A DNA stretch of 29,288 bases, taken from Oscillospiraceae bacterium (GTDB lineage: Bacteria; Bacillota; Clostridia; Oscillospirales; Oscillospiraceae). The DNA is taken from positions 1 to 29,288 of the forward strand of contig JAFOJR010000100.1 in assembly GCA_017420125.1 (NCBI GenBank), written 5' to 3'. Below are positions 21,282 through 29,288 of this stretch, piece after piece. Made by a program: the position numbers and the translations under genes. Position 1 is the first letter of the stretch, and each line of letters opens with the position of its first letter. The notes under the pieces are model-generated. The model was not told the DNA's origin. It made no database searches and worked only from the letters and a program-made list of their open reading frames with translations.

Positions 21282-22682
21282 ATGAAACTCTGGGCAGGAA
21301 GATTCCAAAAAGAAACAGATACTGCCGTCAACGATTTTAATTCTTCTATCCTCTTTGACGCCCGGCTGTATCAGGAAGATATCGCCGGCAGCATCGCCCA
21401 TGCCACGATGTTGGGTGAACAAGGCATCATTACCACAGAAGAATCCCAACAGATTATTGCTGGGTTAAAGGCTATTTTAGCAGATATTGAAGCAGATCAG
21501 GTGCAATTTTCTCTGGAAAACGAAGATATTCACATGAATATCGAAACCATGTTGACCCAGCGCATCGGCGCCACCGGAAAACGTCTGCACACCTCCCGCA
21601 GTCGAAATGATCAGGTTGCAGTCGATTTGCGTCTCCATCTGAAGAAGGAGATTGTCCGGATTCGGGACATGATCCTGGACTTGGAAGACGTGTTGCTCCA
21701 GAAGGCAGAGGAAAATCTGGAAACGGTCATGCCCGGCTACACCCATATGCAGCGCGCCCAGCCCACCACCTTTGCCCACTATATGATGGCATACGCCAAC
21801 ATGCTGCGACGGGATGTCACCCGGCTGGAAGACTGTTTGGAGCGGATGGATGAATCTCCCCTGGGCAGCGGGGCGCTGGCCTCCAGCACCTACCCAATTA
21901 ATCGTCATCGAACTGCGGAACTGCTGGGTTTTGCCCGCATCACGGAAAACAGCCTGGACGGGGTATCCGACCGGGATTTTGCCATTGAATTCACTTCCGC
22001 CCTCTCCATCCTCATGATGCATCTGTCCCGTTTTTCGGAAGAAATCATTCTCTGGTGTTCCTGGGAATTCCGTTTTGTAGAATTGGACGACGCTTATTCC
22101 ACCGGTTCTTCCATCATGCCGCAAAAGAAAAATCCCGATGTAGCCGAGCTGGTGCGGGGCAAAACCGGTCGGGTTTACGGCTCGCTGATCACGCTTTTAA
22201 CGGTGATGAAGGGCCTGCCCCTCGCTTACAACAAAGATATGCAGGAAGACAAAGAGCCGATTTTCGATGCCATTGACACCGTCTCGCAATGTTTGCCGGT
22301 ATTTGGCTCCATGGTAAAAACCCTCACAGTCCTGCCAAAAAATATGCGGAATGCCGCTTCTGCCGGTTTTATCAACGCTACGGATTGTGCAGATTATCTG
22401 GTTAAAAAAGGTCTGCCTTTCCGGGACGCATATATGATTGTGGGCCGTTTGGTTCACATGTGCATGCAATCTGGTGAAAATCTGGAGACTTTGACTCTTC
22501 GGGATTTCCGCGCTGTCTCTGATTTGTTTGACATGGATGTTTACCATGCTTTGGAGCTGAAAACCTGCGTCAACGGCAGAAAGGCGGACGGTGGCCCCTC
22601 TAAAACAGCAGTGGAAAAACAAATTGCCTCGATTCGTGCTTTTGTCCAAGCACGGCGGGCGAAAGAAGGCGACATAAAATGA
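21282..22682 (+). CDS. argH: Argininosuccinate lyase
   Basis: Splits argininosuccinate into arginine and fumarate; last step of the pathway. 466 residues, a homotetrameric member of the fumarase/aspartase superfamily. Signatures: MKLWAGRF start; TSRSRNDQVA at 104-113; GYTHMQRAQP with His155; and the superfamily loop GSSIMPQKKNPD at 275-286 carrying the catalytic Ser. AAGGAG is 8 nt upstream of the ATG. The stop overlaps the argC ATG (ATGA), so the two are translationally coupled. Confidence 0.97.
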   Translation: MKLWAGRFQKETDTAVNDFNSSILFDARLYQEDIAGSIAHATMLGEQGIITTEESQQIIAGLKAILADIEADQVQFSLENEDIHMNIETMLTQRIGATGKRLHTSRSRNDQVAVDLRLHLKKEIVRIRDMILDLEDVLLQKAEENLETVMPGYTHMQRAQPTTFAHYMMAYANMLRRDVTRLEDCLERMDESPLGSGALASSTYPINRHRTAELLGFARITENSLDGVSDRDFAIEFTSALSILMMHLSRFSEEIILWCSWEFRFVELDDAYSTGSSIMPQKKNPDVAELVRGKTGRVYGSLITLLTVMKGLPLAYNKDMQEDKEPIFDAIDTVSQCLPVFGSMVKTLTVLPKNMRNAASAGFINATDCADYLVKKGLPFRDAYMIVGRLVHMCMQSGENLETLTLRDFRAVSDLFDMDVYHALELKTCVNGRKADGGPSKTAVEKQIASIRAFVQARRAKEGDIK

Positions 22683-23644
22683 ACGCACAAACCAAACCTA
22701 AGATTTTTATCGACGGTCAGGAAGGCACCACGGGGTTGCAAATCCATGATCGGCTGGGCAGCCGGAGCGACATCTCCCTGCTGACCATCGACCCTGCTCT
22801 GCGGAAAGATCTCAACGAACGGAAACGGCTATTGAATGCCGCAGATCTGGTGTTCCTCTGCCTGCCGGACGCGGCTGCACGGGAAGCCGTTTCCCTGATT
22901 GACAATCCCAACACCCGGGTCATCGATGCTTCCACTGCCCATCGAACTGCGCCTGGCTGGGTCTATGGTTTTCCTGAACTGAATCCCACGCAGCGGGATG
23001 ATATCCGTATCGCCAAACGGGTGGCCAATCCTGGCTGCCACGCCACCGGCTTTATCTCCACCGTATATCCTCTGGTGGCCGCTGGCCTTCTATCCGAAAA
23101 CAGTGCCCTCACCTGCTTTTCTTTAACAGGATACAGCGGCGGCGGCAAAAAAATGATCGCCTCGTATGAAGCGGACCGTCGTCCTGTTGCGTTGGACAGC
23201 CCTCGGATTTACGGTTTAACTCTGCAGCACAAGCATTTGCCGGAAATGCAGAAAATCACCGGGCTGAAAAATCCTCCTGTTTTTTGTCCTGTGGTTTCCG
23301 ATTATTACAAGGGAATGGCAACTACTATTATGCTCCCCTCTTCTTTGCTTCGGGGGGCACCTTCGGCAAAAGATATTTGGGATGTCTTAAACGCCCACTA
23401 TGCAAATCAGGCGCTGGTCCAAGTGGCCCCGTTCCAGGGGGAGGGATTTTTGCACGACAATATGATTGATGCCAACCACATGGCGGGCTCTAATGCGCTG
23501 GAAATTCTCGTCTGCGGCAAAGAAGATCAGACCATCGTCACTGCATTGTTTGACAATTTGGGCAAAGGTGCTTCCGGCGCCGCCGTACAAAATATGAATT
23601 TGATGCTGGGTCTGCCTGAAACAACAGGTCTTTTGGAAGATTGA
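22679..23644 (+). CDS. argC: N-acetyl-gamma-glutamyl-phosphate reductase (short, type 2)
   Basis: NADPH-dependent reduction of N-acetylglutamyl phosphate to the semialdehyde, third step from glutamate. 321 residues. The Rossmann motif is FIDGQEGTTGLQI (about 10-22); the catalytic Cys120 is in ANPGCHATG; and HKHLPEMQKITG and GMATTIMLP follow. The G-x-E-GTTG motif and shorter length fit the second family of ArgC enzymes rather than the about 345-residue type of Bacillus subtilis. It overlaps argH by 4 nt and precedes argJ by 63 nt. Confidence 0.95.
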   Translation: MNAQTKPKIFIDGQEGTTGLQIHDRLGSRSDISLLTIDPALRKDLNERKRLLNAADLVFLCLPDAAAREAVSLIDNPNTRVIDASTAHRTAPGWVYGFPELNPTQRDDIRIAKRVANPGCHATGFISTVYPLVAAGLLSENSALTCFSLTGYSGGGKKMIASYEADRRPVALDSPRIYGLTLQHKHLPEMQKITGLKNPPVFCPVVSDYYKGMATTIMLPSSLLRGAPSAKDIWDVLNAHYANQALVQVAPFQGEGFLHDNMIDANHMAGSNALEILVCGKEDQTIVTALFDNLGKGASGAAVQNMNLMLGLPETTGLLED

Positions 23645-23707
23645 GTTCCTCGTTCTTTGAAAATTCTTTCGATAGGCAGTCAAATTCCAAGGGAAAGGAT
23701 AAAGGAT

Positions 23708-24925
23708 ATGAAACAGATTTCTGGCGGCGTTGCTGCCGCAACCGGATTTACCGCCGCAGGCCTTCATTGCGGTGTAAAAAACAAAAACCATACCAAAAAA
23801 GATTTAGCCCTGATCGTTTCCCAGGGGGACTGCGCCGCCGCCGCTGTGTATACCCGCAACCGCGTTAAGGCCGCCCCTATTTACGTTACGATGGAGCATT
23901 TGGAAAATGGCGTGGCGCGGGCCATTGTCTGCAATAGTGGCAATGCCAACGCTTGTGCTCCCATGGGTCACGAAAACGCTCAAAAAATGTGCGATGTAGC
24001 AGGAGAAGCTCTGGGCCTCTCCCCAGACGATATTGTGGTCGCCTCCACCGGCGTCATTGGCCAAACACTGAATATCAAGGCGCTGGAAGAAGGCATTCCC
24101 AAAGCCGCTGCCATTCTTTCAAAAGATGGTTCCGATGATGCTGCACAGGCTATCATGACCACAGATACCGTCAAAAAAGAATTTGCCCTTCAAGTGCAAA
24201 TTGGCGGGAAATCAGTGACCTTGGGCGGTATCGCCAAAGGCTCTGGTATGATCCATCCCAACATGGGTACCATGCTTTGCTTTATTACCACAGACGCTGC
24301 TATCACCCCGGAAATGCTGCAAGCGGCACTGTCTGAAATTACCGCCCGTACTTTTAACCGTGTGGTGGTGGATGGAGACACTTCCACGAATGACATGTGT
24401 GTGGTTTTGGCCAACGGCATGGCGGAAAATCCGCTGATCGAATGGAAAGACGACAATTATAAAGTCTTTTCCGCTGCACTGTATCAGCTTTGCGAGCTCT
24501 TTGCCAAGTCCATTGCCGCAGATGGGGAAGGGGCTTCCCGCCTGATCACCTGCAACGTACGCAATGCCCGCAGCGAGGAAACAGCAGAACGTATGGCAAT
24601 GGCTGTCATCAGCTCTCCTTTGGTGAAAACCGCCATGTTCGGCGCGGATGCCAACTGGGGCCGTGTACTCTGTGCCATGGGCTACTCCAAGGCGCCCTTT
24701 CGCCCGGAGCATGTGGACATCCAGTTTCAATCCGTTGTCGGGTCCATCACGGTCTGCAAAAGTGGAGAAGGTCTGGCTTTTGATGAAGACAGCGCCAAAA
24801 GCATCCTGTCCCAGGACGAAGTCATTATTGACATCAATCTGCAGGAGGGGCAGGACAATGCCACTGCTTGGGGCTGTGACCTGACATATGACTATGTGAA
24901 AATCAACGGCGATTACCGCACTTAA
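23708..24925 (+). CDS. argJ: Bifunctional glutamate N-acetyltransferase/ornithine acetyltransferase
   Basis: Transfers the acetyl group from N-acetylornithine back to glutamate (and in bifunctional forms can use acetyl-CoA), closing the acetyl cycle. 405 residues. The protein is normally cleaved autocatalytically before a Thr nucleophile; here the site is KGSGMIHPNMGTML with Thr188, preceded by Gly instead of the commoner Ala. Other blocks: CNSGNANAC (79 region), STGVIGQTL, FNRVVVDGDTSTND and GADANWGRVLCAMGYS. The frame is open from 23657, but the ATG at 23708 has AAGGA 9 nt upstream and starts the conserved KQISGGVAAATGF segment. Whether it also acts with acetyl-CoA cannot be read from sequence; no argA is present in the window. 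Confidence 0.96.
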   Translation: MKQISGGVAAATGFTAAGLHCGVKNKNHTKKDLALIVSQGDCAAAAVYTRNRVKAAPIYVTMEHLENGVARAIVCNSGNANACAPMGHENAQKMCDVAGEALGLSPDDIVVASTGVIGQTLNIKALEEGIPKAAAILSKDGSDDAAQAIMTTDTVKKEFALQVQIGGKSVTLGGIAKGSGMIHPNMGTMLCFITTDAAITPEMLQAALSEITARTFNRVVVDGDTSTNDMCVVLANGMAENPLIEWKDDNYKVFSAALYQLCELFAKSIAADGEGASRLITCNVRNARSEETAERMAMAVISSPLVKTAMFGADANWGRVLCAMGYSKAPFRPEHVDIQFQSVVGSITVCKSGEGLAFDEDSAKSILSQDEVIIDINLQEGQDNATAWGCDLTYDYVKINGDYRT

Positions 24926-24977
24926 CCGAAATCCCTCATAGAACCCTGCATTTGTATCAAAATCGGGAGGAATCATC

Positions 24978-25832
24978 ATGCCTTATTCTTCTGCGGATCG
25001 CGCCACCGTTTTGGTGGAAGCGCTTCCCTATATTCAAAAGTTCAACGGAAAAACCATTGTGGTGAAATATGGCGGGAACGCCATGGTCAGTGAAGCGCTG
25101 CGCCATGCAGTAATCAGCGACATCGTCCTGTTGTCCCTTGTGGGGATCCGGGTGGTGGTTGTGCACGGCGGCGGTCCGGAAATCAATGATATGCTTCAAC
25201 GAGTGGGAAAGGAATCCCGTTTTGTAAACGGTCTCCGCTATACCGACCAGGAAACAATGGACATTGTTCAAATGGTACTTTGCGGCAAGGTGAACAAAGA
25301 TTTGGTTGCAACCCTGAACCGCATGGGTGGCAAGGCCCTCGGTCTTTGCGGCATAGATAGTGGAATGTTCTCCGCTACCCGGCTGTCTGACGAGTATGGC
25401 CTGGTGGGTGAGATTTCCAGTGTGGATCCCACTATCGTCACGGACACACTGGAACGTGGATATATCCCGGTGATCTCCTCCGTAGCGCTGGGGGAAGACG
25501 CCGAAACCTCCTATAACATCAATGCGGATACAGCGGCCGCCAAACTGGCTGTAGCCATGCACGCGGAGAAACTGATCCTTCTCACTGACGTAAAAGGACT
25601 GCTGCGAGACCCGAAAGACGATTCTACCCTTTTGCGAGTAGTTCCTGTGTCCACTGTTCCCGGGTTGATCAAAGACGGGATCATCTCCGGTGGGATGATT
25701 CCCAAAGTGGACTGCTGTGTGGAAGCCGTCCGCTCCGGCGTATCTCGCACCCATATCTTAGACGGACGACAGCCCCATTCTATTTTGATTGAAATGCTCT
25801 CCGATGAAGGCATCGGAACGATGATTTTATAA
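24978..25832 (+). CDS. argB: Acetylglutamate kinase
   Basis: ATP-dependent phosphorylation of N-acetylglutamate, the step usually feedback-inhibited by arginine in organisms with the acetyl cycle. 284 residues, amino acid kinase fold. Motifs: VVKYGGNAM with Lys30; HGGGPEIN at 63-70; FVNGLRYTD; NINADTAAAKLA; and LLTDVKGLL. The longer N-terminal helix (RATVLVEALPYIQKFNGKT) is the extension found in arginine-sensitive hexameric enzymes, so feedback inhibition is likely. GGGAGG stands 9 nt before the ATG. 52 nt after argJ and 78 nt before argD. Confidence 0.97.
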   Translation: MPYSSADRATVLVEALPYIQKFNGKTIVVKYGGNAMVSEALRHAVISDIVLLSLVGIRVVVVHGGGPEINDMLQRVGKESRFVNGLRYTDQETMDIVQMVLCGKVNKDLVATLNRMGGKALGLCGIDSGMFSATRLSDEYGLVGEISSVDPTIVTDTLERGYIPVISSVALGEDAETSYNINADTAAAKLAVAMHAEKLILLTDVKGLLRDPKDDSTLLRVVPVSTVPGLIKDGIISGGMIPKVDCCVEAVRSGVSRTHILDGRQPHSILIEMLSDEGIGTMIL

Positions 25833-25836
25833 TATC

Positions 25837-25854
25837 CTGCCCCTTTTGGGGCAG
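25837..25854 (+). other. Small perfect hairpin between argB and argD
   Basis: CTGCCCC (25837-25843) and GGGGCAG (25848-25854) around TTTT, followed by a second weaker hairpin ATCCCT/AGGGAT up to about 25888. No terminating T run; likely intercistronic stability or processing elements. Confidence 0.5.
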
Positions 25855-25910
25855 CACATCCATCCCTTGGCTTTTGTTTCCAGGGATATCCATCAAACGG
25901 GAGGAAGATT

Positions 25911-27110
25911 ATGTCTTTTGAATCATTACAGCAGGCAGATCGGCAGAATGTTCTGCAAACATATGCCCGGTTCCCCGTGGCCATCGACCACGGAGCAGGG
26001 GCAACCCTTTATGATGTAGAAGGGAAAAAGTACATCGATTTCACCAGCGGCATCGGTGTCAACTCCATCGGCTACGGCAATGCCAAATGGGTAGACACCG
26101 TTACCCAGCAGGCCAAAAAACTGGCCCATATTTCCAATCTGTTTTACAGCGAACCCTACATCAAACTGGCCGAAACCCTGTGTCGGCGCAGCGGTATGGC
26201 CGGCGCCTTCTTTGCCAATTCCGGCGCAGAATCAAACGAAGGTATCATCAAGCTGGCCAGAAAATACAGCTTTGACAAATATGGAAAAGGAAGAGGAACT
26301 GTCATCACGCTAAATCAATCTTTCCATGGCAGAACCATTTCCACTTTGGCTGCCACCGGCCAAGAAGTGTTCCACAATTATTTCTTCCCCTTTACCGATG
26401 GTTTCCGCACCACTCCAACCAATGATATGGAAGGTATTTCCGCCGTGGCAGGACACGATGTGTGTGCTGTGCTGCTGGAACTGGTACAGGGAGAAGGCGG
26501 CGTACTTCCGGTAGACCCTGCATTTGTGAAAGACCTTGCCGCTTTGTGCAAAGAGCGGGACTGGCTCCTGCTGGTGGACGAGGTGCAAACCGGCATCGGC
26601 CGCACCGGCACTTTATTTGCGTTCCAGCAGTATGATATCCAGCCCGATGCAGTCAGCTTCGCCAAAGGCATTGCCGGCGGACTTCCCTTCGGCGGATTCC
26701 TCGCCAACGCCCGGTGTAAAGATGTACTCGGCCCCGGCACCCACGCCACCACCTTTGGCGGCAATTTGATCTGTGCTGCAGCCGCCTGCACGGTGCTTGA
26801 CATCTTAAACGACGACATGCTGGAGCAGGTAAAAGAAAAAGGTGCCTACCTCTGTACTCAGATTGAAGCCATGAACAGCCCCCTCCTCGGCACGCCGCGG
26901 GGACTCGGTATGATGATCGGCATTCCTGTTCTGGAAAAAAGCAATAAGGAATTGGCCGTCCAAATGGTGGAAAACGGCCTTCTCTGCCTTACCGCCGGCA
27001 AGGACGCGCTCCGGCTTCTGCCCCCACTGACCATCACAAAGGAAGAAATGGATGAAGGACTTGCCATTATGAAGCAAGTACTTTCCTCTGTGGAGGGAAC
27101 TGCCCAATGA
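25911..27110 (+). CDS. argD: Acetylornithine aminotransferase
   Basis: PLP-dependent class III aminotransferase that converts N-acetylglutamate semialdehyde and glutamate to N-acetylornithine and 2-oxoglutarate. 399 residues. Motifs: YIDFTSGIGVNSIGY; FFANSGAESNEGIIKLAR (phosphate binding); SFHGRT; LLVDEVQTGIGRTG with Asp223; and the PLP lysine in SFAKGIAGGLPFGGFLA (Lys252). GGGAGG about 7 nt before the ATG. The stop overlaps the argF ATG (ATGA). The related lysine-pathway reaction (succinyldiaminopimelate) is sometimes catalysed by the same enzyme. Confidence 0.96.
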   Translation: MSFESLQQADRQNVLQTYARFPVAIDHGAGATLYDVEGKKYIDFTSGIGVNSIGYGNAKWVDTVTQQAKKLAHISNLFYSEPYIKLAETLCRRSGMAGAFFANSGAESNEGIIKLARKYSFDKYGKGRGTVITLNQSFHGRTISTLAATGQEVFHNYFFPFTDGFRTTPTNDMEGISAVAGHDVCAVLLELVQGEGGVLPVDPAFVKDLAALCKERDWLLLVDEVQTGIGRTGTLFAFQQYDIQPDAVSFAKGIAGGLPFGGFLANARCKDVLGPGTHATTFGGNLICAAAACTVLDILNDDMLEQVKEKGAYLCTQIEAMNSPLLGTPRGLGMMIGIPVLEKSNKELAVQMVENGLLCLTAGKDALRLLPPLTITKEEMDEGLAIMKQVLSSVEGTAQ

Positions 27111-28024
27111 CCCAAAAAAATCTGCTGAAACTCATGGATCTGACTCAGGAAGATATTACAGAAATTCTGGATACCGCCGATCAGATGAAATATAATCTAA
27201 AGCATCATATCCCTCACCCTTCTTTGCAGGGACAAACACTGGCCATGATCTTTGAAAAAAGCTCTACCCGAACCCGTACTTCTTTCGAAGTAGGTATGTA
27301 TCAGTTGGGCGGCCACGCTCTTTTCCTCAGCAGTAAAGAATCTCAACTGGGCAGAGGGGAACCGATCGAGGATACCGCCCGGGTTCTGTCTCGTTATTGC
27401 AATGGGATCATGATTCGCACTTATGCCCAGTCGCAAGTGGAAGATTTGGCCCAATATGCCACCATTCCTGTCATCAACGGCCTCAGCGATTTTTGCCATC
27501 CCTGCCAGGTGCTGGCCGATCTGATGACCATCCGGGAAAAAATGACCCGGCTGGAGGGCTTGAAATTGTGCTATATCGGCGATGGCAACAATATGGCCAA
27601 TTCTCTCATTGTCGGCGGTATCAAATGCGGCATGAAGGTCTCCGTTGCTTGTCCTGATGGATATCTTCCCGATGCTTCTGTAATGGAATTTGCCCGCCAA
27701 AACGGTCAGTTTGAACTGACCGACCAGCCGGAAATTGCCGCAGTGGATGCTGACGCTTTATTTACAGACGTCTGGGCCAGCATGGGCATGGAGCAGGATG
27801 CCGCTGCCCGGCGGATTGCGTTTCAGGGCTATCAGATCAATGATGCCATTATGTCACTGGCGCATCCCGGCGCCATAGTGCAGCATTGCCTGCCTGCCCA
27901 TCGAGGCGAAGAAATCACTGCCCAGGTCTTTGAAGCCCACGCAGATGAAATTTTCGAGGAGGCGGAAAACCGGTTGCATGTCCAAAAAGCCGTTATGCAC
28001 CTCCTGATGCACAAGAACAAATAA
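27107..28024 (+). CDS. argF: Ornithine carbamoyltransferase
   Basis: Condenses ornithine with carbamoyl phosphate to give citrulline. 305 residues, trimeric anabolic type. Motifs: carbamoyl phosphate site KSSTRTRTSFEVG at about 51-63; LGRGEPIEDTARVLSRYC; DFCHPCQ; and the C-terminal ornithine loop HCLPAHRGEEI. It overlaps argD by 4 nt and ends the operon before a strong terminator. The carbamoyl phosphate synthetase genes are not in this window. Confidence 0.97.
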   Translation: MTQKNLLKLMDLTQEDITEILDTADQMKYNLKHHIPHPSLQGQTLAMIFEKSSTRTRTSFEVGMYQLGGHALFLSSKESQLGRGEPIEDTARVLSRYCNGIMIRTYAQSQVEDLAQYATIPVINGLSDFCHPCQVLADLMTIREKMTRLEGLKLCYIGDGNNMANSLIVGGIKCGMKVSVACPDGYLPDASVMEFARQNGQFELTDQPEIAAVDADALFTDVWASMGMEQDAAARRIAFQGYQINDAIMSLAHPGAIVQHCLPAHRGEEITAQVFEAHADEIFEEAENRLHVQKAVMHLLMHKNK

Positions 28025-28103
28025 ATCAAATGATTTCTTTTTGCACCGCAAACATTTTTCGAAGCCGTACGCTTTCTGCGGTGTGGATTTGGAATTTCCT
28101 TTG

Positions 28104-28165
28104 CAAGGGGATCGGCGCAGTCGGTTAAGCGACTGTGCCGATCCCCTTGTGCTTTCTTCCTTTTG
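28104..28165 (+). terminator. Terminator of the arg operon
   Basis: CAAGGGGATCGGC (28104-28116) and GCCGATCCCCTTG (28137-28149) are exact complements, continued inside by CAGTCG/CGACTG with one mismatch, then TGCTTTCTTCCTTTTG. A further hairpin, CACCGCA/TGCGGTG, lies just upstream (about 28044-28083). Confidence 0.85.
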
Positions 28166-28226
28166 TGTGGCACGGTTCGGAAAAAGATTTTAAATATGTG
28201 CGATAAAACGGCCGCTTTCTGCATTA

Positions 28227-28232
28227 TATAAT
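28227..28232 (+). promoter_or_regulatory. Candidate -10 element for the MBL-fold gene
   Basis: Perfect TATAAT about 25 nt before the ATG at 28258. No convincing -35 is seen 16-18 nt upstream, so this is tentative. Confidence 0.4.
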
Positions 28233-28257
28233 TAGAAACATGTAAAGGAGGCTTTTC

Positions 28258-29121
28258 ATGCGCAAAAACAAACCAGCTCTGTCTTTGGCCCTTATCTGCT
28301 TTTTTCTTCTGTTTTGCGTTTTTTTGCTTTTTCTGCAAAAGTCACAGCCAGGTGCGGATAACAGCCGCCTGATGACTGCCACACTCTTGAAAGTTGGAAA
28401 AGCGGATGCCACCATTATCCAGTCCGGCGAAAATGTCATAGTCATTGACTCAGGCGAGGAAGAGGATGGCGCCGAGGTGCAAGCATTTTTGGCCGCTCAA
28501 AACATTTCCCACATCGACACACTGATTATCACACATTTCGATCAAGATCACGTGGGAGGTGCAGACACTCTGGTGGAACAGATGGACATCGGAACCGTGC
28601 TGCTCCCGGCGTATCATGGAACCAACACGGAGTACGCGGACTTTATTCAAGCCATGAACCGAAAAAGCCTGACACCACAGTCACTGACAGAGCCTTTCCA
28701 CTTCACCCTTGGAAACCTGGATGTTCTGGTGGAACCGCCATTGTCCTGCGAAATCCCAGAAGGATATCTGGAATACGACAACAATTTCTCTCTGTTTGTC
28801 ACTGTGACCTATGCTGAAAATGTACTGCTGTTTACCGGTGACGCTGAGAAACAGCGGATTCGGGAATGGCTGGAAAGCGGGACGGTTTCAAAATGCGACT
28901 TTTTGAAAATGCCCCATCACGGCATTTACACTACTGCCCTGCAGGATCTGATCGATGCCACTACTCCTGCCTATGCGGGTATCTGCACTTCCAAAAAACA
29001 CCCTGCTGATTCCCTGACACTGGACCTTCTAAAATCTTTTGGTATTCGCACGTTCCAGACAAAAGACGGAAATATCATTGTCACCGGCGATGGCAAGCGG
29101 CTGGACGTTCGGCAAACCTGA
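28258..29121 (+). CDS. Membrane-anchored metallo-beta-lactamase-fold protein, ComEC C-terminal domain-like
   Basis: 287 residues. An N-terminal basic-hydrophobic segment (residues 1-26, KNKPALSLALICFFLLFCVFLLFL) is a signal anchor or uncleaved signal; no lipobox Cys is obvious in the right place. The extracellular domain has the MBL metal motif THFDQDHVGG (His93, Asp95, Asp97, His98; ComEC-type HxDxDH), FTGDAEKQR with Asp195, and PHHG at 220-222, plus the VGKADATIIQSG and VIDSG start typical of ComEC-like MBL domains. Likely a nuclease or phosphodiesterase outside the membrane; substrate unknown. AAAGGAGG precedes the ATG by 7 nt. The next gene begins 17 nt after its stop, so it may be co-transcribed with a VTC-domain protein. 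ComEC itself would also have a transmembrane competence domain, absent here. Confidence 0.85.
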   Translation: MRKNKPALSLALICFFLLFCVFLLFLQKSQPGADNSRLMTATLLKVGKADATIIQSGENVIVIDSGEEEDGAEVQAFLAAQNISHIDTLIITHFDQDHVGGADTLVEQMDIGTVLLPAYHGTNTEYADFIQAMNRKSLTPQSLTEPFHFTLGNLDVLVEPPLSCEIPEGYLEYDNNFSLFVTVTYAENVLLFTGDAEKQRIREWLESGTVSKCDFLKMPHHGIYTTALQDLIDATTPAYAGICTSKKHPADSLTLDLLKSFGIRTFQTKDGNIIVTGDGKRLDVRQT

Positions 29122-29137
29122 AAAGGAGGCGTCCCGT

Positions 29138-29288
29138 ATGGTACAGACTGTATTCAACCGTTATGAAAAAAAATATTTAATGCCTGCATCGATTTATCAC
29201 GAACTGAGATTTCGGCTGTCCCCTTACATGGAAGAGGATCTGTACGGGCTGCATACAATTTGTAATATTTATTATGACACGCCGAACT
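29138..29288 (+). CDS. VTC domain-containing protein, 5' end only (polyphosphate polymerase-like)
   Basis: Fifty codons are present up to the window edge. The N-terminus FNRYEKKYLM, then ELRFRLSPYMEED and the block TICNIYYDTP near residues 40-49, is the start of the VTC catalytic tunnel domain of the CYTH/triphosphate tunnel superfamily (the E-x-K motif and the YYDTP strand are the landmarks). The eukaryotic relative Vtc4 makes polyphosphate from ATP; bacterial members are largely uncharacterised. AAGGAGG is 8 nt before the ATG. It lies 17 nt after the MBL-fold gene and is probably in the same transcript. Confidence 0.85.
   Translation, partial: MVQTVFNRYEKKYLMPASIYHELRFRLSPYMEEDLYGLHTICNIYYDTPN

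Overview
The window looks like chromosome from a spore-forming, low-to-mid G+C Firmicute of the class Clostridia, probably Oscillospiraceae or a relative. The grounds are the spmA/spmB sporulation pair, consensus sigma-A promoters, strong AGGAGG ribosome binding sites, frequent TTG and GTG starts, a GTP-type PEP carboxykinase and a Firmicute-type lysine riboswitch. This is inferred from gene content only. Most of the window is ordinary core metabolism; I see no phage, transposon, CRISPR array, rRNA or tRNA.

Layout, left part (1-13.7 kb, mostly minus strand). purC runs off the left edge behind a leader of about 320 nt that holds a short ORF, an octamer repeat and a terminator-like hairpin. Next comes the frameshifted remnant of an SGNH/GDSL hydrolase. 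A three-gene polar amino acid ABC importer follows, preceded by a clear lysine riboswitch and terminator, so it is probably a lysine importer. Then come a P-type Ca2+ ATPase with a perfect consensus promoter, a possible small RNA unit, spmA-spmB (plus strand), a YbaK-type aminoacyl-tRNA deacylase, Tex, an unrecognised 135-residue protein, galU, two small overlapping membrane ORFs that may be one frameshifted gene, and an Hsp20 chaperone.

Middle (13.8-19.8 kb, plus strand). ksgA and pckA are followed by a two-gene operon with its own strong promoter. It encodes an alpha-oxoamine synthase closely resembling Bacteroides serine palmitoyltransferase and a short-chain dehydrogenase with the expected features of a 3-ketosphinganine reductase. 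This pair is the most interesting candidate in the window, because sphingoid-base synthesis is not an established trait of Clostridia. A DUF554 membrane protein follows under its own promoter.

Right part (19.8-28.2 kb, plus strand). A seven-gene arginine operon, argG-argH-argC-argJ-argB-argD-argF, encodes the acetyl-recycling route from glutamate to arginine apart from carbamoyl phosphate supply. It starts behind a promoter overlapped by an ArgR/AhrC-like box, with two further direct-repeat boxes upstream, and ends at a strong terminator. The window closes with a membrane-anchored ComEC-like metallo-beta-lactamase-fold protein and the first 50 codons of a VTC-domain (polyphosphate polymerase-like) protein.
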